NCBI RefSeq assembly: GCF_027922145.1
Contig: NZ_BSFC01000021.1
Span: 248,001-312,000 of the forward strand
DNA length: 64,000 bases
DNA from: Novosphingobium resinovorum
Lineage (GTDB): Bacteria; Pseudomonadota; Alphaproteobacteria; Sphingomonadales; Sphingomonadaceae
Reading direction: 5' to 3'
Below are positions 16,082 to 25,061 of the stretch, in pieces (the stretch's first letter is position 1; each line of letters starts with the position of its first letter). The notes under the pieces were generated by a model that saw nothing but the letters and a program-made list of their open reading frames with translations, did no database searches and was not told the DNA's origin. A program made the position numbers and the translations under genes.

Positions 16082-16100
16082 CATATCCGTAACGGATATG
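16082..16100. promoter_or_regulatory. Perfect 9+1+9 palindrome CATATCCGT-A-ACGGATATG
   Basis: An exact inverted repeat in the 86-nt gap between the VOC gene and the L,D-transpeptidase-like gene. With one central base it cannot form a normal hairpin loop and there is no T-tract, so a protein-binding site for the downstream gene is more likely than a terminator. The binding protein is unknown. Confidence 0.5.
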
Positions 16101-16141
16101 GTCCGATTTGAAGTTTCCTCGAGAATCCCCATATCGGGCTC

Positions 16142-16840
16142 ATGACGGAAGAATCCTCCCGATTGAGCAGGCGCATGTTCATGGCCGGAAGCGCGGCCGT
16201 TGGAATCGGCGCGCTGGCGCAGTCTACCTCGAGATCGCTCGGGCCGTTGGCGCCGCCAGCGCCCGTGCGTATTCCGGCACCGCCGAAGCTGGTCGAAGCG
16301 CGTCCCGCCGCTCCGCGTTCGACATTCTCCACCGTCGATCCCAAGCTGCTGCGCAAGGCGCTCGCCTGGCTCGATCGGCATTCGAAGCTGATCAAGGCCC
16401 ATGATCGCATCGCGATAGTCGATTTCGACGCGCCATCTTCCGAGATGCGCATGCATTTTCTCGACGTTATCGATGGCAAGGCCTCGAAGCTGCTGGTCGC
16501 TCACGGCTCGGGTTCCGACCCGCACCATACCGGCTTTGCCGAGCGGTTTTCGAACGCCTTCGGGTCCAATGCGTCGAGCGAGGGCGCCTTTCTCACCGAC
16601 GACTATTACGTCGGCAAGCATGGCCGTTCGCAGCGCCTGATCGGGCTCGATACGACCAACAACAATGCGCTGGATCGCGCGGTCGTGATCCATAGCGCGT
16701 GGTATGCGAATGACGACATGATCCGCGCGCACGGCAAGCTCGGGCGCAGCCAGGGTTGTTTCGCGGTGGGTGAGAACAAGCTCGACGATGTCTTCCGGTT
16801 TCTCGGCAAGGGACGGATGATCTACGCCGGACGGGCTTGA
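16142..16840 (+). CDS. Exported murein L,D-transpeptidase catalytic-domain-like protein
   Basis: A 232-residue protein with a Tat-like leader (SRRMFMAGSAAVGIG), a Pro/Ala-rich stretch to about 60, and a C-terminal domain resembling the YkuD-related family annotated as murein L,D-transpeptidase catalytic domain. The conserved elements are H184 in VIHSAWY and the nucleophile-type C206 in GRSQGCFAV. Family members of this short type are cell-envelope proteins whose peptidoglycan cross-linking activity is presumed. It starts at ATG 16142 after a 9-bp palindrome and has no evident link to the catabolic genes. Confidence 0.8.
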   Translation: MTEESSRLSRRMFMAGSAAVGIGALAQSTSRSLGPLAPPAPVRIPAPPKLVEARPAAPRSTFSTVDPKLLRKALAWLDRHSKLIKAHDRIAIVDFDAPSSEMRMHFLDVIDGKASKLLVAHGSGSDPHHTGFAERFSNAFGSNASSEGAFLTDDYYVGKHGRSQRLIGLDTTNNNALDRAVVIHSAWYANDDMIRAHGKLGRSQGCFAVGENKLDDVFRFLGKGRMIYAGRA

Positions 16841-16861
16841 GCCGGGCGGCTTGACTGGCCT

Positions 16862-17482
16862 ATGGGCCAAGCCCCGTCCTCTCCTGCCGAGAATGCCATG
16901 CCTCCCGTGAAAGACCTCGTCCAACTTGGCCAGCGCGTCGCCGCCACCCATGGCTGGGCCGCCGCCAAGGCATTCAAGGCTTACGCATGGACCGAGGCCG
17001 ACCAGGCGCGCATCGCCGCCTGCGCCGCCGATCTTCTGAAAGTGTTCCCGCAGCAGCCCGGAACCGGAATGCTGCTCAGCGCTGCGCTTGCCGTGCAACT
17101 GGAACGCCATCTCAATGCCCCCGTGCATCTGGTGGCCGGTACGCTGAGCATCGACGGCACGCCTGTACGCGGCGACTGCGAGCCATTCGACGGGGCGCAG
17201 GTATTCGGCGAGGACAAGCCTACATGGAATGGGCATGTTTGGATCATGGTCGGCGCCCACGTCGTCGACGTCGCCATCTTCGGGCTTGCCCGTTCGGCCG
17301 ATTGCCACCCGGAACTCGCGCGGCACGTTCATTCAGTCTTCGGCCAGGACAAGGGCCTCTACGCCGACCAGTGGCGCCGAGCGCGCCGCGTAGGGCTGGA
17401 GTACGAGCCGCAATACGTGCTGAGCAGCGAGGATGTCGATCGACTGATGACCGCCGCCTATCGCCTTCTGTCCGGCGACTGA
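16862..17482 (+). CDS. Unknown protein with a weak transglutaminase-like H-W...D pattern
   Basis: A 206-residue soluble protein without signal peptide or membrane segment. I do not recognise the family with confidence. The stretch GMLLSAALAVQLERHL followed by NGHVWIMVGAHVVDV (H125, W127, D136) looks like the core of transglutaminase-like folds, but the catalytic cysteine expected before the first helix is absent. The start could be ATG 16862 or ATG 16898. The GST-like gene begins 4 nt after its stop, so the two are probably co-transcribed. Confidence 0.65.
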   Translation: MGQAPSSPAENAMPPVKDLVQLGQRVAATHGWAAAKAFKAYAWTEADQARIAACAADLLKVFPQQPGTGMLLSAALAVQLERHLNAPVHLVAGTLSIDGTPVRGDCEPFDGAQVFGEDKPTWNGHVWIMVGAHVVDVAIFGLARSADCHPELARHVHSVFGQDKGLYADQWRRARRVGLEYEPQYVLSSEDVDRLMTAAYRLLSGD

Positions 17483-17486
17483 AGAC

Positions 17487-18113
17487 TTGACTGCGCCGAT
17501 CCTCTACAGCTTTCGCCGCTGCCCTTACGCGATGCGGGCAAGGCTGGCAGTGATCGTAAGCGAAATGCGCTGCGAACTGCGGGAGGTCAAACTCTCCGCC
17601 AAGCCCCGGGCCATGCTGGCGGTGTCTCCCAAAGGCACTGTTCCGGTGATGGTCATGCCGGACGGCGAGGTGATCGACCAGAGCATCGACATCATGCGCC
17701 GGGTGCTCGCCGCAAATGATCCCGAAGGCTGGCTCGATCGTGACGATCCCGCGCTCATCGCCGTCAACGACGGATCTTTCAAGCACGACCTCGACCGCTA
17801 CAAGTATCCCGAGCGTCACGATGGAGACCCATTGCTGCACCGTTCGAGCGGTCTCGATTTCGTGCGCGAACTGGACGCGCGACTGACACGAACCGCCAAC
17901 CTCTCGGGCGAAGCGCGGGGACTGTCGGACGCCGCAGTCATGCCCTTCGTGCGTCAGTTCGCGGCCGTGGACAGCGAATGGTTCGCTGCGCATGCACCGT
18001 CCCACGTGCAAGACTGGCTCTCCCGGCACCTCTCATCACCGCTGTTCGACGCCGCGATGGTGCGCGTGCCGCCGTGGGCGCCTGAAACCCCGACGGTGAT
18101 GTTCCCGCACTGA
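17487..18113 (+). CDS. Glutathione S-transferase N-terminal-domain protein
   Basis: A 208-residue protein. The thioredoxin-fold N-terminal half starts YSFRRCPYAMRARLA, with a CPYA site as in omega/YfcG-like GSTs, followed by the cis-proline segment GTVPVMVM and DQSIDIM, the glutathione gamma-glutamyl site. The C-terminal half is helical. The start appears to be TTG 17487, four bases after the previous stop, because no ATG precedes the conserved motif. It may conjugate or reduce electrophiles; the partner is unknown. Confidence 0.8.
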   Translation: MTAPILYSFRRCPYAMRARLAVIVSEMRCELREVKLSAKPRAMLAVSPKGTVPVMVMPDGEVIDQSIDIMRRVLAANDPEGWLDRDDPALIAVNDGSFKHDLDRYKYPERHDGDPLLHRSSGLDFVRELDARLTRTANLSGEARGLSDAAVMPFVRQFAAVDSEWFAAHAPSHVQDWLSRHLSSPLFDAAMVRVPPWAPETPTVMFPH

Positions 18114-18180
18114 GGCAACGTTTGCCCCGCTCGGACTTTGTCTTCCACAGGCACGCGAAGTCAGGGAACCGACCGTAGGC

Positions 18181-19500
18181 ATGGATCAGGCTAGCGAAAC
18201 CTCCGACAGCGCGCCCGGCCGTGCAAGGCACAAGCGGCTGCAGCTTCGCATTCTTGCAGGCTTCGTGCTTGGTCTCGGTGCAGGACTGCTGACGTACACG
18301 CTCGCCCCCGACGCGCCATGGATCGCGCCCCTCGTCGAATATGTCACGATGCCCATCGGGCAGATTTTCCTGCGGCTGCTGTTCATGCTGGTGCTGCCGC
18401 TGCTGTTCTCCGCGCTCGTCATCGGCATTGCGGAGATGGGCGAGATCCGCGCCTTGCGGAACGTCGGGTTAGCCACGCTGGTCTATACCCTGATCGTCTC
18501 GGGGATCGCGGTTGCCATCAGCCTCGCCCTCGTCAATGTCCTGAGGCCGGGGGACGGCGTGGACCGGCAGGCAGCGCAGGAACTGCTCGCCAAGGGTGCG
18601 GATTCGGCCGGCAGCATCCTGCAGACTTCGGCAAAATCGACCACCGGCGTCGATGCCGTGCTGGCGCTGGTGCCCTCCAACGTGATCACCGCGATGAGCG
18701 AGAACGATATCCTCGCCGTCATGTTCTTCGCACTGTTCTTCGGCATCGGGCTGCTGCTGGTGCAGAGCCCGCGCACGGAGACGCTCAAGGATGCCATCGA
18801 AGGCGTCTTCGAGGTTGCGATGAAACTGATCGGCATCGTCATCCAACTCGCGCCGATCGCGATCTTCTGCTTCATGTTCAATCTCTCGGCGCAGTTCGGA
18901 TGGGACCTGCTGGGCAAGCTCGCGGCCTTCGCGGGGGTCGTGCTGCTGGCGCTGGGCCTGCAGATGTTCGGCGTCTATCCCCTGCTCCTGGCTTTCGTTG
19001 CGCGCAGGAATCCGATCGCCTTCTTCCGCTCGACCCGCGAAGTCAGCCTGCTGGCGTTCTCGACCGCGAGTTCCAACGCCACCCTGCCCACCTCGCTGCG
19101 CGTCGCCGACGAGGAACTCCACCTGCCCAACAAGGTAGCCCGCTTCGTGCTCACGATCGGCGCTACCGCCAACCAGAACGGCACCGCCATGTTCGAGGGC
19201 GTGACGGTGCTGTTCCTCGCGCAGTTCTTCGGCGTGGAGCTGAGCCTGGGCCAGCAGCTCTACGTGATGGTGATCTGCATCCTCGCCGGGATCGGCACGG
19301 CGGGCGTCCCGGCGGGGTCGCTGCCGGTGGTGGCCTTGATACTCGGCAGCGTCGGCGTCCCGCCCGAGGGCATCGGCCTCATCATCGGCGTCGATCGCTT
19401 CCTCGACATGTGCCGCACGACCCTCAACGTCATCGGCGACCTCGTATGCGCCACCGTCATCTCTGCCGTGAGCGCTCCTGAAAAAGCTGTCGCAGCCTGA
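18181..19500 (+). CDS. Dicarboxylate/amino acid:cation symporter (DAACS family)
   Basis: A 439-residue inner-membrane carrier of the GltP/DctA type with a positively charged start, about eight transmembrane helices and two re-entrant loops. The serine-rich loop FSTASSNATLPTS and the substrate motif ATANQNGTAMFEG are intact, as is the AGIGTAGVPAGS hairpin. It imports dicarboxylates or acidic/neutral amino acids with Na+ or H+. The LysR gene that follows is on the same strand, 42 nt downstream. The substrate is not settled by sequence. Confidence 0.92.
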   Translation: MDQASETSDSAPGRARHKRLQLRILAGFVLGLGAGLLTYTLAPDAPWIAPLVEYVTMPIGQIFLRLLFMLVLPLLFSALVIGIAEMGEIRALRNVGLATLVYTLIVSGIAVAISLALVNVLRPGDGVDRQAAQELLAKGADSAGSILQTSAKSTTGVDAVLALVPSNVITAMSENDILAVMFFALFFGIGLLLVQSPRTETLKDAIEGVFEVAMKLIGIVIQLAPIAIFCFMFNLSAQFGWDLLGKLAAFAGVVLLALGLQMFGVYPLLLAFVARRNPIAFFRSTREVSLLAFSTASSNATLPTSLRVADEELHLPNKVARFVLTIGATANQNGTAMFEGVTVLFLAQFFGVELSLGQQLYVMVICILAGIGTAGVPAGSLPVVALILGSVGVPPEGIGLIIGVDRFLDMCRTTLNVIGDLVCATVISAVSAPEKAVAA

Positions 19501-19542
19501 TCAGGCTGGCGGACCCCCTCGCGATGAAGTACGCAGCCCTCG

Positions 19543-20460
19543 ATGGAAATCCGCCAGCTGAGACACTTCCTCGCGGTCGCCGAGGCGCGCAACTTCCGGC
19601 TCGCCGCCGAGCGCGTCAACCTGTCCCAGCAAGCCGTCAGCAAGAGCATCCTTCAACTGGAGCGCAGCCTGTCCATCAGCCTGTTCGAACGCGGGCGACA
19701 GGCGGTGCTGCTGACCGAGGAAGGGCGGCAACTGCTGGCCTACGCGCGCGACATCCTTGCCGACGTGCGCCGCTTCGACGACGCCCTTGCCGATACCATG
19801 GGCCGCAAGCACGGCCACCTGCGCATCGGCGCGACGCCGAACCTTCTGAGCGAGGCCATTCCCGACACGCTCCGGATTTTCCACGAGCGCTATCCAGAAG
19901 CGCGCCTCTCCGTGGATCGCGGCGACTTCCCGCTGCTGCGCGACACGATGCTGCAGGGTGATCTCGACCTGATCCTCTGCTCCAGCCCCGAGCAGATCCC
20001 CCGGCATCTCGTTACCACCAGCGTCATCGCCCGCGACCGCAACGTGGTGGTTGTGCGCAAGGATCATCCTCTCGCACAGGCGGACACCGTCTCCACGGCA
20101 ATGCTTGCGCACTATCCCATGCTGGCGATCCACAATTACCCGCGCGGCGAGAGCTATCTAGAACGGATCTTCGCCGGGTCGCCGGCACCGCGACCGATGC
20201 TGAAGGCAGCCTCGATCGACTTCGCAATGGCGTGGCTGCGTCGCAGCGACTTCTGGTGGATCGCGCCTCTTCGGCAGGCCCGCCCCCACATGCGCGATGG
20301 CCTGCTCGCCGTGCTTCCAGTCGAGCCGGAGGACGCGGGATGGGAGCTTGTCATGGCGACCCGGCGCCACGCCCGGCCTACTCCGGTCGTCACCGCCTAT
20401 TGCGACATCGTGAAGGCCTATCTCGGAATGCATGAGGACGACAACCAACAGTTGTCGTAA
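19543..20460 (+). CDS. LysR-family transcriptional regulator
   Basis: A 305-residue regulator. The N-terminal winged helix is MEIRQLRHFLAVAEARNF...AVSKSILQLERSL, followed by the periplasmic-binding-protein-like effector domain (HLRIGATPNLLSEAIPDTL). It lies 99 nt upstream of the hydrolase-dehydrogenase/monooxygenase/aldehyde dehydrogenase operon and on the same strand, so it may control that operon, the symporter before it, or both. LysR proteins are usually activated by a pathway intermediate. Confidence 0.92.
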   Translation: MEIRQLRHFLAVAEARNFRLAAERVNLSQQAVSKSILQLERSLSISLFERGRQAVLLTEEGRQLLAYARDILADVRRFDDALADTMGRKHGHLRIGATPNLLSEAIPDTLRIFHERYPEARLSVDRGDFPLLRDTMLQGDLDLILCSSPEQIPRHLVTTSVIARDRNVVVVRKDHPLAQADTVSTAMLAHYPMLAIHNYPRGESYLERIFAGSPAPRPMLKAASIDFAMAWLRRSDFWWIAPLRQARPHMRDGLLAVLPVEPEDAGWELVMATRRHARPTPVVTAYCDIVKAYLGMHEDDNQQLS

Positions 20461-20559
20461 ATTCTCCCGAGTTGCTGGTCGCGCCATTTCGCCGGCCGTA
20501 GACTTTGCCGCGGGAAGCGATGAGGCCGTGCTGCGGCCGCAAGCGGCAAGGGAATTCGC

Positions 20560-22398
20560 ATGGCCGGTCAGACCAAGGGCTACGCACACACGCGTGCGGG
20601 GCAAATCCATTTCCGTTCGGTCGACGGACCGGGTATCCCGCTGATCCTCCTGCACCGCACGCCGGTGTCGTCTTCCAGCTTCGACGCGATACTGGATTAT
20701 CTCGACGGCCACCATGCCGCCGTGGCGCTCGACACCCCCGGCTTCGGGCAATCCTTCCGGCCCGACGGGAGCCCCTCGACCGAGGACTATGGCCGCTGGC
20801 TGCTGGAGGCGCTCGACGCTCTCGGCATCGGGACATTCCACCTCGCCGCGCATCACACCGGCACGCATTTCGCCGCGGAAATGGCCCGGCTCGCGCCGGA
20901 GCGGGCGCAGTCGCTAACCCTTTCCGGCGTTCTTTATGCGCCCGAGGAAGATCGCGCCAAGATGCGCGCCGACATCGGCAACGCCGCGCCGATCGCGCGT
21001 GACGGCTCGCACGTCTCCGATTGCTGGGACCTGATGAAAAGCCTGTTCCTCGACTACGACGGCCCGCTCGTTCATGCGGAGACGCTCGGCGCGCTCACCG
21101 CCATGGAGGCGCGTGACCAAGCCTTCGACGCGATCTTCGCGCAGGATTTCGGCGCGGTGTTCCGCGAGGTCCGCTGCCCGGTGCAGATCGTGCAGGCAGC
21201 CGACGATCCACTCACCCTCGGGGGAATGCTGGCGCGGTTCCGCGAAGACTTCCCCGCCGTGCCCTTCCATCCGACCGGCCCGGCCTTCCTCGCCACGCCG
21301 GAACGCCAGGCGGGCCAGTTCGCTCGCGCAGTTCTCGACTTCATCCAGCCTCCTCACGCAACGGACAAGACCATGGCAAACAAGCGCTACGCACTGAAGC
21401 AGGGCGACACCGGGTATGACCTCGTACGCGCCGACACGCAGGTTCCTTCGCCCGCGCAGGGCGAAGTGGTCGTGCGGGTCCACGCGGTTTCGATCAACCG
21501 CCGCGACGTCAGCATCCGCGACCTCAGCTACCCGGTGAACGGTGCCGACAACTTCACGCCGTTGTCCGATGCAGCAGGCGAAATCGTCGCGCTTGGCGCG
21601 GGCGTCGAACGCTGGCAGGTGGGCGACCGGGTCGCCTCGACGTTCTGTCAAAACTGGGCGGATGGCCGCCTGACCCTGCCCGCTGCGGTCTCGTCCCTCG
21701 GTGGCGGTGGGCCGGGCGTCTTCGCGGACTATGTCGTGCTTTCGGCCTCCGGCATCACCCGCATTCCCGAGGGCTGGAGTTGGGAGGAAGCAGCCGCCCT
21801 GCCCTGCGCCGGCGTCACCGCATGGCGCGCCTTGATGACGCTCGGCAAGCTGGAGAAGGATGACTGGGTCCTGATCATCGGCACCGGCGGCGTGGCGTTG
21901 TTCGCTTTGCAGATCGCGGTTGCAGCAGGCGCGAAGGCGATCGTGCTCTCCTCCAGCGACGAGAAGATCGAGACGGTCAAGGCGATGGGCGCCCACTCCG
22001 GCGTCAACTACGTCACCACGCCCGAGTGGGCCGACGCGGTGCGCGCCATCACCGGCGGCGCGGGCGTCAATCAGGTGGTCGAACTGGGCGGCAGCGGCAC
22101 CATAGGCAAGTCGATCGCCAGCCTCGGCCTCGATGGCCACCTTGCCCTGATTGGCGCGCTCGACGGTTTCGGAGGCGACATTCCCGCGATGCCGATGATC
22201 TTCGCGGCATTGCGCGTCAGTGCGGTACTGGTCGGCTCGCGCGCCGATCAGGAAGCGCTGGTGGCCTTCATGGAAGACAACAGCCTGCGTCCCGTCATCG
22301 ACCGGGTGTTCCCCTTCGAGGAAGCGGAAGCCGCCTACACCCGCACCGCATCGGGCGCGTTCGGCAAGGTCATCGTCTCGCTGAACGATGCGGCCTGA
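20560..22398 (+). CDS. Fusion: alpha/beta-hydrolase domain plus medium-chain (zinc-less) dehydrogenase
   Basis: One uninterrupted 612-codon frame encodes two enzymes. Residues 1-270 form an alpha/beta-hydrolase (PLILLHRTPVSSSSF oxyanion region, DTPGFGQS). The nucleophile elbow reads AAHHTGTH, placing His where Ser is usual. From M272 (MANKRYALKQ) to the end is a medium-chain dehydrogenase/quinone-reductase-like protein with VLIIGTGGVALFALQ and no cysteine zinc cluster. The junction is a short Pro/His/Thr linker without a stop. M272 (base 21373) has only a weak GGAC before it, so a separate second start is possible but not favoured. The FAD monooxygenase gene follows after 15 nt. Confidence 0.82.
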   Translation: MAGQTKGYAHTRAGQIHFRSVDGPGIPLILLHRTPVSSSSFDAILDYLDGHHAAVALDTPGFGQSFRPDGSPSTEDYGRWLLEALDALGIGTFHLAAHHTGTHFAAEMARLAPERAQSLTLSGVLYAPEEDRAKMRADIGNAAPIARDGSHVSDCWDLMKSLFLDYDGPLVHAETLGALTAMEARDQAFDAIFAQDFGAVFREVRCPVQIVQAADDPLTLGGMLARFREDFPAVPFHPTGPAFLATPERQAGQFARAVLDFIQPPHATDKTMANKRYALKQGDTGYDLVRADTQVPSPAQGEVVVRVHAVSINRRDVSIRDLSYPVNGADNFTPLSDAAGEIVALGAGVERWQVGDRVASTFCQNWADGRLTLPAAVSSLGGGGPGVFADYVVLSASGITRIPEGWSWEEAAALPCAGVTAWRALMTLGKLEKDDWVLIIGTGGVALFALQIAVAAGAKAIVLSSSDEKIETVKAMGAHSGVNYVTTPEWADAVRAITGGAGVNQVVELGGSGTIGKSIASLGLDGHLALIGALDGFGGDIPAMPMIFAALRVSAVLVGSRADQEALVAFMEDNSLRPVIDRVFPFEEAEAAYTRTASGAFGKVIVSLNDAA

Positions 22399-22413
22399 TT
22401 GGAGTAGAATGCC

Positions 22414-23559
22414 ATGAGCAAGCACATCGTAATCGTCGGCGGCGGCATCGCCGGAATGACCGCAGCTGCCGCGCTGGCACAGCAGGACTTCCGCGTCACG
22501 CTGCTCGAATCCGCGCCGCAACTCGGAGAGATCGGCGCGGGTGTGACCCTGTCGCCCAACGCCATGAAGGGCCTCGATTTCCTCGGCGTCTGCGAGAAGG
22601 CGGCAGCGGTCGGCGTCGAGCCTACCCGCCAGCGCATCCAGCACTGGCAGGACGGCCGCACGCTGGTGCAGATGGACCGTTCCACACAGCGCGCCAAGTA
22701 CGGCGCGCCTTACGTCACCATCCACCGCGCCGACCTGCATGAAGTCCTGACTGCCGCAGCCCTCGATGCAGGCGTCGAGGTCCGCTGCGGCGCAGCCGTG
22801 GTCGGCAGCGAAGGCCCCGAGGCGATCCTTGCGGGCGGAGAGCGCATCGGCGGCGACCTGCTGGTCGGCGCGGACGGCGTGAAGTCCGTCATCCGCCAGC
22901 GCTTCGAAACGACGGCCGCGCACTTCACAGGCCACGTCGCATGGCGCGCGCTGGTGCCGGTGACGCCGGAATTGCAGGAACTTTCGGACTTCCCCGGCAT
23001 CTTCATCGGCCCCGGCGCAATGCTCAACCGCTACAACGTGCGCGGATCGAAAGTGATGAACCTCGTGTTCTTCGCCAGGCAGGCCGGGTGGAACGAGGAA
23101 GGCTGGATGCTCCCCGCCGACCCCGCCGAACTGCACGGCATCTACGCTGGCTGGTGCGACGATACACAGAAGCTGGTCGATGCGGCTTGCGCCCAGCCCC
23201 TGTTCAAGTGGGCGATCAATGCCCGCAGCGCCCTGCCCAACTGGATCATCGACGACAACGTGACGCTGATCGGCGACGCCGCGCACGCCATGACCCCATT
23301 CCTCGGCCACGGCGCCGCCTGCGGGATCGAGGATGGCGTGGTGCTCGCCCGCGCACTCCGGGCCTCGAACACGATCGGTGGGGGGCTTGCCCGCTATCAG
23401 GCCGCACGCCATGAACGCGCGAGTTTCATCCAGGCGGAATCCAACGCCAATGCCGACCGCATGCAGGGGCAGGATGCCGCCCTCTTCGGTCTTGGCGAGA
23501 TGAAGGACGAGGAATCGCTCGGCCTGTTCCAGTACGATTGCCGCACGGTGGAAGTATGA
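22414..23559 (+). CDS. FAD-dependent aromatic-type monooxygenase (salicylate hydroxylase-like)
   Basis: A 381-residue class A flavoprotein hydroxylase. The FAD motif GGGIAGMTAAAAL is near the N-terminus, the DG motif LLVGADGVKS is in the middle, and the GD motif is TLIGDAAHAMTPFLGHGA. Family members hydroxylate or oxidatively decarboxylate phenolic acids such as salicylate or 3-hydroxybenzoate and 6-hydroxynicotinate, using NAD(P)H and O2. It lies between the dehydrogenase fusion and an aldehyde dehydrogenase, and its stop overlaps the latter's start (ATGA). The substrate is not determined. Confidence 0.88.
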   Translation: MSKHIVIVGGGIAGMTAAAALAQQDFRVTLLESAPQLGEIGAGVTLSPNAMKGLDFLGVCEKAAAVGVEPTRQRIQHWQDGRTLVQMDRSTQRAKYGAPYVTIHRADLHEVLTAAALDAGVEVRCGAAVVGSEGPEAILAGGERIGGDLLVGADGVKSVIRQRFETTAAHFTGHVAWRALVPVTPELQELSDFPGIFIGPGAMLNRYNVRGSKVMNLVFFARQAGWNEEGWMLPADPAELHGIYAGWCDDTQKLVDAACAQPLFKWAINARSALPNWIIDDNVTLIGDAAHAMTPFLGHGAACGIEDGVVLARALRASNTIGGGLARYQAARHERASFIQAESNANADRMQGQDAALFGLGEMKDEESLGLFQYDCRTVEV

Positions 23560-25061
23560 CGATGACCCAGCCCTTTGACGGACACACACTCTCTCCTGAA
23601 ACCCTCGCTTTCCTCGATAACGACATGCGCCTTCTCATCAATGGTGAGCGGGTCGAGGGCGAGGCCTTCCACGAAACCCGCGATCCGGCGACCGGCCTTG
23701 TGCTCGCCCGCTTCCATGTCGGCGGCAAGACGCAGATCGGCAGCGCCGTCGACGCCGCGCGTCGTGCTTTCGAAGGTCCGTGGGGCCGCATGGCCGCCGC
23801 CGAGCGCACCGCGATCCTGCAGCGCCTCGCGCGGATCATGGAGGCGAACGCGACGCTGCTGACCGAACTCGACGTGATCGACAACGGCATGCCGCGCTTC
23901 ATCGCCGGGCTCACCACCGCCAACTGCGTCGAGATGGTGGACTACTATGCAGGCGCGATCCTGCGTATCGAGGGCACCACCACCACCCCGCCGCGCCATG
24001 TCTCCGCCGAGGCCGAAGCGCTGACTTACACCTTGCGCGAACCGGTCGGCGTCGTCGGCCAGATCGTGCCGTGGAACGTGCCGCTGTCAACCGCGATCCT
24101 CAAGCTCGCCCCGGCGCTGGCGGCGGGCTGCACGGTCGTCGTCAAGCCATCGGAGGAAACCCCGCTTTCCTTGCTGGCACTGGCCGACATGATCGGCGAG
24201 GCGGGCTTCCCGGCGGGCGTGGTGAACATCGTCAACGGCTTCGGCGCGACTGCCGGACAAGCGCTGGCGGAGCACCCGGACGTGGACAAGGTCTCGTTCA
24301 CCGGATCGACCGCGACCGGGCGGCGCATCGTCATGGCGGCGATGGGGAACCTCAAGAAGGTCAGCCTCGAACTCGGCGGCAAGAGCCCGGTCATCGTCAT
24401 GCCCGACGCCGACCTCGCCCTCGCCGTGCCTGGCGTCGCGATGGCGACGTTCTTCCTGCAGGGCCAGAACTGCATGGCCGGAACCCGCATCTTCGCGCAT
24501 GAGGACATCCATGACGCGCTGATCGAGGGGCTGGTGCAGTTCGCCTCGGGCATGACGCTGGGCCACGGGCTCGATCCCGCGACGATGCAGGGGCCGCTGA
24601 TTTCCGAGGCGCACTGCGCCAAGGTCATGGCGCATATCGAGGCCGCCAAAGCAGCCGGAGCCCGGCTCGTCACCGGCGGCGAAAAGCTGGCGCGGCCGGG
24701 CGACTTCGTCCAGCCCACGATCTTCACCGACTGCACGCCCGACATGGCGGTCATGCGCGAGGAGATTTTCGGCCCCGTCATGGCAGTGCAGAAGGTCGCG
24801 ACGACCGACCTCGACGAACTGGCGCGGCTTGCCAACGACACGCCTTACGGCCTGTCGGGCAGCGTCTGGACGCGGGACATGGCGGCGGCGCACCGGCTGG
24901 TGAAGCGGGTGCGTTCGGGGCATGTCTCGATCAACTGCCACGGCGCGGTGGGTACGAATATTCCGTTCGGCGGCTACGGCCAGTCCGGCTGGGGCCGCGA
25001 GTTCGGTCAGGAGGGCCTCGACGGCTATCTCGAGACCAAGGCGGTGACGGCGCGCCTATAA
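23556..25061 (+). CDS. NAD(P)-dependent aldehyde dehydrogenase
   Basis: A 501-residue ALDH superfamily enzyme with the catalytic cysteine C306 in GQNCMAG, general base E272 in LELGGKSP, oxyanion asparagine N174 in PWNVP and cofactor lysine in VVKPSEETP. ATG 23556 overlaps the monooxygenase stop by 4 nt; a second ATG lies two codons later. It oxidises an aldehyde, presumably one produced by the upstream dehydrogenase or hydroxylase, to an acid. Its last 6 bp overlap the convergent pnuC-like gene. Confidence 0.93.
   Translation: MTMTQPFDGHTLSPETLAFLDNDMRLLINGERVEGEAFHETRDPATGLVLARFHVGGKTQIGSAVDAARRAFEGPWGRMAAAERTAILQRLARIMEANATLLTELDVIDNGMPRFIAGLTTANCVEMVDYYAGAILRIEGTTTTPPRHVSAEAEALTYTLREPVGVVGQIVPWNVPLSTAILKLAPALAAGCTVVVKPSEETPLSLLALADMIGEAGFPAGVVNIVNGFGATAGQALAEHPDVDKVSFTGSTATGRRIVMAAMGNLKKVSLELGGKSPVIVMPDADLALAVPGVAMATFFLQGQNCMAGTRIFAHEDIHDALIEGLVQFASGMTLGHGLDPATMQGPLISEAHCAKVMAHIEAAKAAGARLVTGGEKLARPGDFVQPTIFTDCTPDMAVMREEIFGPVMAVQKVATTDLDELARLANDTPYGLSGSVWTRDMAAAHRLVKRVRSGHVSINCHGAVGTNIPFGGYGQSGWGREFGQEGLDGYLETKAVTARL

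Noticed and set aside
20914..23589. An 891-codon frame antisense to the hydrolase-dehydrogenase and monooxygenase genes
   Set aside because: It spans several real genes whose motifs are all on the plus strand, and its translation lacks family features.
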